A DNA stretch of 46,289 nucleotides from JACKAN01 sp964502735. Its GTDB lineage: Bacteria; Bdellovibrionota; Bdellovibrionia; Bdellovibrionales; UBA1609. A model generated the notes under the pieces. The model made no database searches, had not been told where the DNA came from, and saw nothing but the letters and a program-made list of their open reading frames with translations. Shown in pieces: positions 14,988 to 23,377 of the stretch. The stretch lies in the NCBI GenBank assembly GCA_964502735.1, contig CAZCYD010000018.1, forward strand, positions 1 through 46,289. The letters are read 5' to 3'. The number at the start of each line of letters is the position of its first letter. Positions within the stretch are counted from its first letter, which is position 1. The translations under genes were made by a program, and so were the position numbers.

Positions 14988-15641
14988 TTACAGGTCTCTC
15001 CACGATATACACTTTTCGGCTGTGATAATATCACAATTAGGCGTAACTTCAACAGCCCCTATCGCCAAGCTAAGAACCTCGCAAATTGAAACCCTTAGGA
15101 GTGGTTGAGTCATATCCTGTTTGTACTTTTTGAGTTCATAATAAAAATGGTCTAAAAATATTATAAGATCTCGCTCTAGGTTGTGCGGCTGAGTGTGAGA
15201 TTGCTCGTAAACACTTGTTGCGGAATCTATTTCTGCGGGGTGGCTTAAAAGATTTAAACCTAGACCGATGATTAAATAATTTCTATGCCCCTGTTGAATG
15301 GCTTCTATTAAGAGGCCTGCTGTTTTTTTGTGGCCTATATACAAATCGTTTGGGGGTTTAATTTTAAACTCAAGATTTGGCCATGCCTTTTTGCTAGCGA
15401 TATATAGACATAGGCCAACGATGGGGCTTGCTGTAAATTGCACAGCGCTAGGAAGTTGAGTTACCCAACTAGAAAGAATTGAGGTTTCAACGCCAGGTTG
15501 TTGCCAATGGTTCTTGCCTCGTCCTCTTCCATGAGTCTGTTCTTTGGCAACATAAATAAAAAAGTCGCTATCCTCTGTGCACAGTCTTTTTTTTGCTTCG
15601 TCATTTGTACTTTCAATCTTTTCGAAATAGTTGCAGGGCAA
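14988..15641 (-). CDS. birA: biotin--[biotin carboxyl carrier protein] ligase
   Basis: 217 residues. It has the catalytic signature GRGRGKNHW (AMP/biotin-binding loop), STNDEAKKR near the start, and KPPNDLYIGHKKTAGLLIE with the catalytic lysine of the KWPND motif. There is no N-terminal helix-turn-helix, so it is a monofunctional class I ligase that biotinylates carboxylase subunits and does not regulate biotin genes. The frame stays open upstream of the TTG at 15641 (into codons reading ILQDWAQKNK), so the true start could be a rarer codon nearer nadC; the exact N-terminus is unresolved. It follows the nadC-like gene by 44 bases. Confidence 0.9.
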   Translation of the reverse strand: MPCNYFEKIESTNDEAKKRLCTEDSDFFIYVAKEQTHGRGRGKNHWQQPGVETSILSSWVTQLPSAVQFTASPIVGLCLYIASKKAWPNLEFKIKPPNDLYIGHKKTAGLLIEAIQQGHRNYLIIGLGLNLLSHPAEIDSATSVYEQSHTQPHNLERDLIIFLDHFYYELKKYKQDMTQPLLRVSICEVLSLAIGAVEVTPNCDIITAEKCISWRDL

Positions 15642-15685
15642 CTTATTTTTTTGAGCCCAGTCCTGAAGAATTTGACTAGGATTTC

Positions 15686-16390
15686 TCAGGGTAGCTTCCA
15701 GTCTGAACTCAATTTAAATTCAGCTTCAAAGTTATGATTTTTCTGAGGGCGAAATCTTTGCACCCCAGCTTTTGCTAACTCTAAGATTATAGTGGGGTGC
15801 AGATCTCCCTGAACTTCAAGTGTTGCAGGCGGATCTTCTTTTTTGAGAAGTTTTGGAAGATCTCCCAGTTCGAGGCTATCGAGTGAAATCAGATGGGTCT
15901 CAGAGTTGGTAGTGTCAATATGTCCCCCTCCATCTAAAAAAGCCTTGTTTTCGAATTCACACAAACCAACGACAAACTTATTTGATTTTAGAATTTTGCA
16001 GTTGTAGTCAGAGACAGCTTTATTGAGATTGTGAGTGTAGGTGGCTACGCTTGATAAATGAGACAATAAGTTAAAAGCAATAATTTCTGTTTTTACAATT
16101 TCGGTCAGGTGGCCAATCAATGTGGCAACCTTTTGTCCTTTTAAAATTTTAGCTCCGTCACTATAGTGCCATCTAATATCAGTATCAGAATTCAAGAACT
16201 TAATTGCTGATGAGAACAGTGCGCTTCCAGACAGCACGAGGTCCGTGCTAGCCTCTATTTGAATTCGCACGGGGCTAGGGGTTGATGGAGGGGCAAAAAC
16301 AGGAAGAGAAGGATCTTGTTGCTTTGATTCTAAATCTAACTCTAACTCGGCAAATGCCACTTTCAAAATGTCATCGATTGAGAGCTTCAT
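15686..16390 (-). CDS. NadC-like protein lacking key motifs
   Basis: 234 residues, against roughly 280-300 for quinolinate phosphoribosyltransferase. The NadC architecture is recognisable: an ASTDLVLSG/DGAKILKGQKVATLIG entry barrel, EIIAFNLLSHLSSVATYTH (matching ERTALNLL..LSGIAT), a GGGH segment and the EVQGDLHPTIILELAKAGV segment (matching EVEVxx..). However, the RKTTPGLR loop that binds phosphoribosyl pyrophosphate and quinolinate is replaced by KSNKFVVGLCEFENKAF, and the HR and IKDNH residues are missing. It is probably catalytically inactive or acts on something else. It overlaps the REC gene by four bases and precedes birA. Confidence 0.72.
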   Translation of the reverse strand: MKLSIDDILKVAFAELELDLESKQQDPSLPVFAPPSTPSPVRIQIEASTDLVLSGSALFSSAIKFLNSDTDIRWHYSDGAKILKGQKVATLIGHLTEIVKTEIIAFNLLSHLSSVATYTHNLNKAVSDYNCKILKSNKFVVGLCEFENKAFLDGGGHIDTTNSETHLISLDSLELGDLPKLLKKEDPPATLEVQGDLHPTIILELAKAGVQRFRPQKNHNFEAEFKLSSDWKLP

Positions 16391-17493
16391 ATATGCTTAT
16401 TGTCGTTGATCTTTTCTTCTAGTAGTCGATGAAGTTCTCTTTCAATGACCTGAGTGGCTAATTCTGGCACAATTTTCCACACCACGTTTTCAATAATTTC
16501 TGCGCTTTGAGCTTTTATAATCTCCATTAGTCGATCTTCACTTAGTTGTGGAATCATGGATGCGTCAAACGCTTTCAAATCTTCTGACGGCTTTTCAATT
16601 TCAAGATCAATATCGTCGGGATCCTGAGTGTTTTCGTGAAGAGGTAATGGTGGAATCAAAGAAGAGCTTCGAGTTGCCGCCTCTACAGCTTGTGAAGATA
16701 CAACTCTTTCCGCAGGAATTTCATCTTCTTCAACATTCAAGTTGTCGTTAACATCAATATCTAAACGAAAATTATTAATGTTACTCTGAATCCAGTCTGA
16801 ATTTTCGTCCTCGGACGAGGTTAAAAACTGCTCATTTTTGATGAGTTCTTCTTGAGGTTCACGAGAGGGCATTTGTTTTGTTATATCAATCGACTCAAAC
16901 TCCTCCATATTCCAATTTGATTGGGCTTGAGAGGTGTCAGCTTGCTCCAACTCTTTTTTAAGAGATTGTGTATTCAGTGAGTTTTTATCCTTCAAGTTTT
17001 TAGGTGGGGAAGGCTCAATTGGTAAAGGAGGTGGGTTTTGAAGCGTATGATCAGGACGAGTCTTTTTCGTTTCGAACTCAGGTAAAGAGGGAAACTCCAA
17101 GTACTCAGAAAGCTTTTGAGATTGTACCTTGGGGACTAGTTTGTGAATGAGTTCTCTGAGCTTATCCACTTCAAAGGGTTTTTCTAATTTTGCATCAGCA
17201 TGAGAGGCCAAAAACTTATCTTCGTCGATCTCCATGAATCCACTCCACATCAGTACAATGGGAACATTGGAAAAATCGGAGTTGACTTTTAGCTCTGCAC
17301 TGACCTGGTATCCACTTAATTGCTGGAGGAGAACATCAGCAAAAATAATATCGGGCTTAAAACTTTTGGCGACGTCTATGACATCTACACCAATGTTTAC
17401 AGCCTTAACTTCCACTCCATAATCTTGAAGTGAAAGTTGAAATACTTTTTTAATGGTGGGGCTTTCATCTGCCAGTAAGACGCGCAAGGCCAT
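16387..17493 (-). CDS. response regulator with long linker and C-terminal helix motif
   Basis: 368 residues. Residues 1-120 are a receiver domain (ADES pocket, phosphoacceptor Asp53 in IIFADVLL, Lys in AKLEKPF). A roughly 180-residue low-complexity acidic, Pro-rich linker follows, then a C-terminal amphipathic segment (about 320-365) reading IIENVVWKIVPELATQVIERELHRLLEE. This C-terminal motif is recurrent in deltaproteobacterial receiver proteins; its function is unknown but it probably mediates contacts. The ATG lacks a Shine-Dalgarno and sits 6 bases after a TTAACT box with TTGACT 17 bases further up. It is the first gene of a run of six minus-strand genes. Confidence 0.85.
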   Translation of the reverse strand: MALRVLLADESPTIKKVFQLSLQDYGVEVKAVNIGVDVIDVAKSFKPDIIFADVLLQQLSGYQVSAELKVNSDFSNVPIVLMWSGFMEIDEDKFLASHADAKLEKPFEVDKLRELIHKLVPKVQSQKLSEYLEFPSLPEFETKKTRPDHTLQNPPPLPIEPSPPKNLKDKNSLNTQSLKKELEQADTSQAQSNWNMEEFESIDITKQMPSREPQEELIKNEQFLTSSEDENSDWIQSNINNFRLDIDVNDNLNVEEDEIPAERVVSSQAVEAATRSSSLIPPLPLHENTQDPDDIDLEIEKPSEDLKAFDASMIPQLSEDRLMEIIKAQSAEIIENVVWKIVPELATQVIERELHRLLEEKINDNKHI

Positions 17494-17499
17494 ACATCA

Positions 17500-17528
17500 A
17501 GTTAACGATTATTCTGCAAAAGAGTCAA
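17500..17528 (-). promoter_or_regulatory. candidate promoter of the REC-linker gene, leaderless
   Basis: Minus strand: TTGACT (17523-17528), 17-base spacer, TTAACT (17500-17505), then 6 bases to the ATG. The -35 is 5/6 to consensus, the -10 only 3/6. No ribosome binding site lies between it and the start codon. Confidence 0.4.
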
Positions 17529-17584
17529 TGGAATTTTGTAATATGCTGAGACTTATTGAATTTTGTATTTTAGGTAATTTGGTC

Positions 17585-17590
17585 TATATT
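17585..17590 (+). promoter_or_regulatory. -10 box of the LptF/G gene
   Basis: TATATT (5/6 to consensus) ends 7 bases before GTG 17598; a weak TTGTAT lies 16 bases upstream. If used, it places the transcription start at the GTG and excludes the in-frame TTG at 17589, which overlaps the box. Confidence 0.35.
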
Positions 17591-17597
17591 GTTTAGA

Positions 17598-18677
17598 GTG
17601 ATTCCAATAGTTGATCGTTATATTTCTAAAATATTCTTGCTCTATTTTTTTGCTGGTCTCAGTGTATTTGTGACACTTTTTTTAGCGGTAGATTTTATGA
17701 GCTCATTTGCTCGCTATGACGTGTCTTTAAGTGTTTTGTTTAGTTATTATGGCTACTCCCTGCCAAATATTGTTTATCAGATGATACCAGTGGGTTGTCT
17801 AGTGGCAACAGTCTTTACGCTTTCAAATTTAAATCGAAGTCAAGAGCTTGTGGCCATGTTTAGCTTGGGAATGTCTTTAGCTAGAGTTAGTGTTCCTATA
17901 CTGACTCTCATAGCACTCATTTCGGTTTTTAGTTTCTGGGTTGGAGACCATTTGTTGCCAGAGTTTACAAAGAAAAAAAATTATATCTATTATGTTGATC
18001 TCAAAAAAAGACCAGGATTGTACTCAACTGTGAAAAAAAACAAAATTTGGTACAGATCAGAGAATACTTTATTTAATATTCAAATTTTAAATTCTGAAAA
18101 AAAGACGGCCCACGGGATTACACTTTATTTTTTTAACGAAGACTGGGACTTGCTTCAGCTAATTAAGGCTAAAAGTGTTAAGCTTAATGGCTCACTTTGG
18201 GGTTTAGAAGACGGAACTGTAACACTGTTTTCTAAAGATTTGGATTTTCCCGTTACACAAAAGTTTTCATCAAAAACTGTTTCTATGAACGAAGATGTTG
18301 CAGACCTTGAAGAGTCAGCGTCTACAGGGGAGGTTATGACTCTTGACCAACTTAGAAAGTTTATTAAGCGAAATAAAGACGCCGGACTTGATACTTTAAG
18401 ATACGAAGTGGATTATCATGGAAAATACGGATTTGCCTTTGCGGCATTTGTGATGTCTCTTATCGGAATTCCCTTTAGCGTAAAAAGACAAAGGTCCGGA
18501 GGGGCCTTTATGAGCATTGGGCTCTGCCTGGGACTGGCGTTTTTTTATTGGATATTTTTTAGTTCTTCTATCACGATGGGAAAGCATGGACTTTTGCATC
18601 CGATTCTGTCGGCTTGGATTGCCAATATAAGTGGAATTATTATATCCTTATATCTTCTTGTTAGACTTAAGCAGTAA
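17598..18677 (+). CDS. LptF/LptG family permease
   Basis: 359 residues from GTG 17598 (a TTG nine bases earlier is possible). The YjgP/YjgQ pattern is clear: VDRYISKIFLLYFFAGLS at the start, transmembrane helices near 12-34, 55-80 and 98-120, the SLPNIVYQMIPVGCLVATVFTL and NRSQELVAMFSLGMS segments, a beta-jellyroll periplasmic part (about 135-265), then three C-terminal helices with YGFAFAAFVMSLIGIPFSVKR. These permeases pair with LptBC to extract lipopolysaccharide from the inner membrane. Only one such gene is visible here, so whether it is the F or the G partner cannot be decided. It is divergent from the REC-linker gene. Confidence 0.92.
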   Translation: MIPIVDRYISKIFLLYFFAGLSVFVTLFLAVDFMSSFARYDVSLSVLFSYYGYSLPNIVYQMIPVGCLVATVFTLSNLNRSQELVAMFSLGMSLARVSVPILTLIALISVFSFWVGDHLLPEFTKKKNYIYYVDLKKRPGLYSTVKKNKIWYRSENTLFNIQILNSEKKTAHGITLYFFNEDWDLLQLIKAKSVKLNGSLWGLEDGTVTLFSKDLDFPVTQKFSSKTVSMNEDVADLEESASTGEVMTLDQLRKFIKRNKDAGLDTLRYEVDYHGKYGFAFAAFVMSLIGIPFSVKRQRSGGAFMSIGLCLGLAFFYWIFFSSSITMGKHGLLHPILSAWIANISGIIISLYLLVRLKQ

Positions 18678-18690
18678 AAAAAAATTAACA

Positions 18691-18720
18691 ATGACTACAA
18701 CTTATTTATTGCACTAGCAT
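18691..18720 (+). promoter_or_regulatory. candidate promoter of the hydrolase-GMC operon
   Basis: ATGACT (18691-18696, 4/6) and TAGCAT (18715-18720, 4/6) separated by 18 bases; the ATG at 18729 follows after 8 bases without a Shine-Dalgarno. Weak, but it fits the spacing pattern repeated at other operon heads in this window. Confidence 0.3.
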
Positions 18721-18728
18721 TTAGCTAT

Positions 18729-20501
18729 ATGAGTCAATCAATTTCACTGTCTTTTACAGAAGTCATGCGGGGTAGTCTTACAAAAAATAATAGGGATTGG
18801 ACTTTTCCGTTGACGCAAGCTCAATACAGTCAGTCTTCAGATGAAAGCCAGCTGTCTTGTGAGTTTACTTTAACGATAGAAATTTCAGACATTGAAAAAT
18901 TTTGTTTAGATCCGAGCCTTCTGGCTACAGCCGTTGGTACTTTTAATTTGCCAGAATTGGACATGCAGGAAGTTCCTGTTCGAGGTCTGTTCAACTTATT
19001 TACACGTCCTCAAGTTAGCCAAGAGCTGAACACCTCTAGTGAAATGCACTATATTTTAAATTTTGAGTCGTCAAATCATGAGTCCTACACATTGTTTGGT
19101 TTCAAAAATATTGAGCGAGAAGATTTAGCTGAAGCCTGGTCAGAAACTACGACTTTATATGTAACTCTTTACAAAGGGAACTTTCAGCATTTACCGACTG
19201 AAGGGATGCAGCCCCAATATCTAGGTGTGCTAAGAATTCAAAAAGAAGACTTTATTAATCAGATAAAAACTTTTAAAACTGACGCTCCCGACTTTGTAAC
19301 TCATGTTGGAGCGATTGCAAAATTTATGAATCTGTTTGTGGGGAGGCTATGGGACTCTTATGCACCCTTCTTTTTTGGCACGGATCAGAATCGATGGAAT
19401 GAGAGACTGATCCCCTTGGAGTCGCGAGCGGGAGTGAGTCAAGCTAGATTTGAAAGGCATTCTATTTGGAGTCAAGATGGATTGCATCTCCAAATAGATC
19501 GTTTTTACAGGAGTAAAAATCGAAATGTGGTTTTGTTGTTGCACGGGCTGACAACCTCGACGGACATGTTCATTATGCCAGAGCATTACAACTTAGTGCA
19601 GTATTTACTGAATAACGGTTATGAAGATGTTTGGTCTTTTGATTGGAGGGGAAGCTTGCGCTACTCCTACAATCTAAAACCCTATGAATACAATCTAGAT
19701 TATGTGGCCAGCTATGATATTCCTAAGGCTATTGAGCTTATGCGATCTCAGCTTGGGGAGGATGTTGCCATTCATGTTATTTGCCATTGTGTAGGCTCAA
19801 TCTCTTTTATGTCCAGCTTGGCTGCAGGTAAAATAAAGGGAATTCGCTCGATCATCTCTAATAGCGTTTCTCTTACTCCGCAAGTTCCGTGGCAGTCGAG
19901 ACTTAAACTTCAGCTGGGTCCATTTATTTTAAAAAATATTATGGGTTATCCTTACATATCGCCAGAAATGCCATACTTTAACGGTGTTCGATTTGGAAAG
20001 TGGATATTTTGGATGGAAAGACTGTTGAGAAGAGAGTGTCGAGAGCCGGCCTGCCACATGGTAAGTTTTATGTGGGGATGGGGTTTTCCCGCAGCCTTTG
20101 AGCACGAAAATTTGAATCCTATTACTCACAGAAGACTGAAAGATTTATTTGGTTCTACAAGTTTGGATTGGTACAAGCACATTCTTAAAATGGTTAAGTC
20201 AAAACAAGCCCTGCCTTTTCGGAGAGAAGGTGAGTTTTCGGATCTGCCTGAGAGTTATTTAGGCAATTTAAAAGATATTGAACTTCCACCATTACTCCTC
20301 GTTTCCGGAGATAAAAATAAAATATTTCCTCAATCAAATAAAATTACCTACGAGGCTTTGGTTAAAATGAATCTACATAGCAAGGCTTCCTACAAGGAGT
20401 TCAAGGGCTACGGGCATCAAGATGTATTAATGGGAAGAAATTCGCATGAGGATATATTTCCTAATTTCTTGAACTTTATGAATTCAAATAAATTGAAATG
20501 A
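18729..20501 (+). CDS. alpha/beta hydrolase with cholesterol-oxidase-like N-domain
   Basis: 590 residues. Residues 1-210 match the beta-rich segment that follows the GMC part in cholesterol-oxidase-type fusions (SFTEVMRGSLT, FNLFTRPQ, YTLFGFKNIEREDL, TTTLYVTLYKGNF, LGVLRIQKEDFINQIKTF). From about 245 an alpha/beta-hydrolase domain follows: VVLLLHGLTTSTDMF (oxyanion loop), SFDWRGS, HVICHCVGSISFM with Cys354 at the nucleophile elbow instead of Ser, LLVSGDKNKIFP (acid) and GYGHQDVLMG (His). The nucleophile is thus Cys, as in dienelactone hydrolase. No signal peptide. It starts a three-gene operon with the DUF6765-like and GMC genes. The substrate is unknown; a sterol or lipid is suggested by the family. 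Confidence 0.85.
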   Translation: MSQSISLSFTEVMRGSLTKNNRDWTFPLTQAQYSQSSDESQLSCEFTLTIEISDIEKFCLDPSLLATAVGTFNLPELDMQEVPVRGLFNLFTRPQVSQELNTSSEMHYILNFESSNHESYTLFGFKNIEREDLAEAWSETTTLYVTLYKGNFQHLPTEGMQPQYLGVLRIQKEDFINQIKTFKTDAPDFVTHVGAIAKFMNLFVGRLWDSYAPFFFGTDQNRWNERLIPLESRAGVSQARFERHSIWSQDGLHLQIDRFYRSKNRNVVLLLHGLTTSTDMFIMPEHYNLVQYLLNNGYEDVWSFDWRGSLRYSYNLKPYEYNLDYVASYDIPKAIELMRSQLGEDVAIHVICHCVGSISFMSSLAAGKIKGIRSIISNSVSLTPQVPWQSRLKLQLGPFILKNIMGYPYISPEMPYFNGVRFGKWIFWMERLLRRECREPACHMVSFMWGWGFPAAFEHENLNPITHRRLKDLFGSTSLDWYKHILKMVKSKQALPFRREGEFSDLPESYLGNLKDIELPPLLLVSGDKNKIFPQSNKITYEALVKMNLHSKASYKEFKGYGHQDVLMGRNSHEDIFPNFLNFMNSNKLK

Positions 20502-20512
20502 GGTGATCACTT

Positions 20513-21655
20513 ATGCAAATAGACTTTCATTTTGGTGTAACCTACATCGTTGCGCGAATGGCTGGATTTAGCCCCAAAGAGTCTCACACAATTGCCTACT
20601 CCGCCCAATATGTAGATGATGCTGTACATGAAGGAATGCTAACGTTTCAAAATAGAGCCTCATATAAATTTATTGCTTCAGCCCACAAAATGTTGGACTA
20701 CAGAAACTTCAGAGAACTTGCCAATAAATATGTTTGGATTCCCTTTCATTTTCTTCCAGGTAACCAGATTGAAGATAGGTACAAAGACAGAGTTGATAAT
20801 TTTTTACAAAAATTAGTGTGTCGACCCAATAGTTTAGTCGCTAAAGATTTGCTCAAATTATGTGTAGAAAATAGAAATCAAAAATTCTCTCTTCATTTAT
20901 TAGGCGTAGTTATGCATTCTTATGCAGACACTTGGGCCCATCAAGGATTTTGTGGAATCACATCACATTTAAATATTGTAGGAAATATCTATGACTATAC
21001 CGGGGTAAAAGACAAAGAGATGCATGAGTATATTGATCGTTACTACAAGGGAAAATATGTTTCATGGATATCGAGCTTATTTAAAAAGTTCAGCTTCGAA
21101 AAGCTGATTGACGTCTTGAAATCAGCTTTTTTAAATGAGATTAACCCAATTGGCCACGGAAGTGTTTTAAGTTATCCAGATTTACCTTACATTCGTTGGA
21201 AATATCAGAATTGGAATGAAGATATTATTGAAAGAAATAATCCTGCTGATTTTTTTGAGGCCGTAGTGAATATGCTCTACGCAATGAAAAAATTTAGAGG
21301 GGAGGAACTTCATAACCTAGATGTTTATTCTCAAGATTTAAAACTAATCAATCAGTTCTTAGAGGATAACAATTCAAATAATTCTTCAATTCGTCTACAG
21401 GCTTGGTTATCGAAGATACGAAATGGAGAATTTAGCTTTGGTTCAGAGGGCTGCGACTATTTAGTTGAGGGGGAAGATTCATGGCTGAATAAAGCACTGG
21501 GGTTTAAGCGCCCACAGGATTTCCAGTTTGATAATTTACGCTTTCGTCATGAATTTATGGAGAGTGATTGGAAGTCTTTACACGATGCTATTGCCTATCA
21601 GAAATTTGCTGTTCTTAACCTGATTTTGCCAAAATACGGAATAAGTGTGACTTAA
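20513..21655 (+). CDS. DUF6765-like protein
   Basis: 380 residues, soluble, without signal peptide. It starts MQIDFHFGVTYIVARMAGF, continues with a metal-binding-looking set of acidic and His residues (YSAQYVDDAVHEG, HLLGVVMHSYADTWAHQGFCG), and is followed by helical segments. The start, the YVDDA and the HSYADTWAHQGF motifs agree with the DUF6765 family as I recall it, whose function is not known; the HxxADxxxH pattern recalls zinc-dependent phospholipase C/P1 nuclease-like proteins. It lies 11 bases after the hydrolase and 67 before the GMC gene. Co-occurrence with these two suggests the same pathway. Confidence 0.75.
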   Translation: MQIDFHFGVTYIVARMAGFSPKESHTIAYSAQYVDDAVHEGMLTFQNRASYKFIASAHKMLDYRNFRELANKYVWIPFHFLPGNQIEDRYKDRVDNFLQKLVCRPNSLVAKDLLKLCVENRNQKFSLHLLGVVMHSYADTWAHQGFCGITSHLNIVGNIYDYTGVKDKEMHEYIDRYYKGKYVSWISSLFKKFSFEKLIDVLKSAFLNEINPIGHGSVLSYPDLPYIRWKYQNWNEDIIERNNPADFFEAVVNMLYAMKKFRGEELHNLDVYSQDLKLINQFLEDNNSNNSSIRLQAWLSKIRNGEFSFGSEGCDYLVEGEDSWLNKALGFKRPQDFQFDNLRFRHEFMESDWKSLHDAIAYQKFAVLNLILPKYGISVT

Positions 21656-21722
21656 TGTATGTAATTCGATGTGTGTGATACAATGACTTCTTACGACCTT
21701 TTATCTGAAAAGAGGGGGCTTT

Positions 21723-23360
21723 GTGGATTTTGATGTTATTGTTATAGGTTCAGGGTTCGGCGGTTCAGTAGTGAGTTGTCGGTTAGCAGAAAAAGGTCAA
21801 AGAGTTTGCCTTCTTGAAAGGGGTTTTGAATATCCGATAAATTCATTTCCCAGACGTATTCATGAAGTGAAAGAAAAATTCTTTTGGGACCCTGAGGACA
21901 ATCACTACGGTTATATGGAAATTAGAGAAAACCCAAATAGTGACTTGATGTCAGTGACAAGTTCTGGTTTAGGAGGGGGAAGTCTCATCTATGCAAATGT
22001 ATTGCTGCCAATGGATGAAAAAGATTTCAAATGGTGGCCAAGACCTTATACGCGAAGTCTTCTTGATCCCTACTATCAAAAAGTTTTAGCTATGATGGAG
22101 GCCTCTCCGTACCCTTTTGATAAAGATCCTTATTACGCCAATACGCCTAAGACTTTTCATTATAGAAATTTAGCATCGAAGCTAAAAAAAGAGTCTGATA
22201 TGTTATCTGATCCAGAATTGCTGACTCCACCTTTAGCCGTCAATTTTAGGGGAAGTTTTCCTGGTGAGCAAACACGAAACAAACACGGAGCTATTCAGTC
22301 TAAGTGTACAAAATGTGGAGAGTGCGATATTGGGTGCAATATACATGCAAAGAACACATTGGATCTCAACTATCTTTTTTTTGCTAAAAAACTAGAAAAA
22401 ACTCCACTACAGACAAAAACGGGAGCGTGGGTAAAGGCCATAAAGCCCATAAATCCCAACTCAGAGGAGCTGGGTTATATTGTTGAATTTGTAGAATTAA
22501 AAACCAAAGCGCGAAAACAAATAAGTGCAACAAAAGTTATCGTGAGTGCAGGGTCCATTGGCTCCACAGAGCTTTTACTGCAGCAGAAAAAAATGGGAAA
22601 TCTTCCCCATTTGAGTTCTGCATTGGGTACCCGGTGGTGCGGAAATGGAGATATGATCGGATTTGGTTTTTTAAACAAAGAAAATTTAGATCCCACAAAT
22701 GGTCCTGTAATTACTACAGCTGTAAAGTATCAGTTTAAAGAATATCCAGACGGATTTCCGAGTACACTTTACTTGGAAGACGCTGGAGGTCCAATTGGTC
22801 TGGCTTGGTATCTTGCGGGTAAACAACCCTCTCCAGCAAGTTTTTTCAATCTGATAAAGATGGGAATTCAATTTATTAAGAATAAGTTAATTTTTTTTAG
22901 TTCTCATACTGAAACGAATGTTGGCGACAAGATCGCGAAAGTTATAGATTCCGACTACAATATACGTAGGCTAATGGTTTTGTTAGGAATGGGTAAAGAT
23001 CGCTCTGATGGAAAAGTAGAGCTAGACAAAAATGGAAATGCAGTTATTAAGTGGAAAATTAATAGAAGTCGAGCTCATTTTGACAGGACGCGTTTGCAGA
23101 TGAAAAGAGTCGTTGGTCTGTTAGGGGGGATCTACGTTGATAATCCCCTGACGGGTATCGATAAAATTGTTGCTGTTCACCCCTTGGGAGGTTGTCCGAT
23201 GGGTGAACATATTGATGAGGGAGTTGTGAACACTAAGGGTGAAGTTTTTAATTATCCCAACTTATTTGTTGTTGATGGGAGTATAATTCCCACATCAGTG
23301 GGAGCCAACCCTGCGTTGACAATTGCCGCTGTAGCTGAATTTATTGCAGAAAGTATATAA
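21723..23360 (+). CDS. GMC family oxidoreductase, cholesterol-oxidase-like
   Basis: 545 residues from GTG 21723, preceded by AGAGGGGG. N-terminal FAD-binding Rossmann motif VIVIGSGFGGSVVSCRLAEKG with ERG, then TSSGLGGGSLIYANV. Cysteines 195, 198, 201 and 205 (CTKCGECDIGC) form a CX2CX2CX3C set typical of this GMC branch and reminiscent of ferredoxins. The C-terminal part has the conserved VHPLGGCPMGE, LFVVDGSIIPTSVGANPALTI. It lacks the C-terminal hydrolase found in actinobacterial fusions, because that half is the separate gene two positions upstream. Expected reaction: flavin-dependent oxidation of an alcohol, possibly sterol-like; the real substrate is unknown. Confidence 0.88.
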   Translation: MDFDVIVIGSGFGGSVVSCRLAEKGQRVCLLERGFEYPINSFPRRIHEVKEKFFWDPEDNHYGYMEIRENPNSDLMSVTSSGLGGGSLIYANVLLPMDEKDFKWWPRPYTRSLLDPYYQKVLAMMEASPYPFDKDPYYANTPKTFHYRNLASKLKKESDMLSDPELLTPPLAVNFRGSFPGEQTRNKHGAIQSKCTKCGECDIGCNIHAKNTLDLNYLFFAKKLEKTPLQTKTGAWVKAIKPINPNSEELGYIVEFVELKTKARKQISATKVIVSAGSIGSTELLLQQKKMGNLPHLSSALGTRWCGNGDMIGFGFLNKENLDPTNGPVITTAVKYQFKEYPDGFPSTLYLEDAGGPIGLAWYLAGKQPSPASFFNLIKMGIQFIKNKLIFFSSHTETNVGDKIAKVIDSDYNIRRLMVLLGMGKDRSDGKVELDKNGNAVIKWKINRSRAHFDRTRLQMKRVVGLLGGIYVDNPLTGIDKIVAVHPLGGCPMGEHIDEGVVNTKGEVFNYPNLFVVDGSIIPTSVGANPALTIAAVAEFIAESI

Positions 23361-23377
23361 TACATACAAAGTAGTTT

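Noticed and set aside
14941..15012. N-terminal extension of the thioredoxin-like gene into birA
   Set aside because: The added residues are out of character for the family and the ATG at 14940 has a ribosome binding site.
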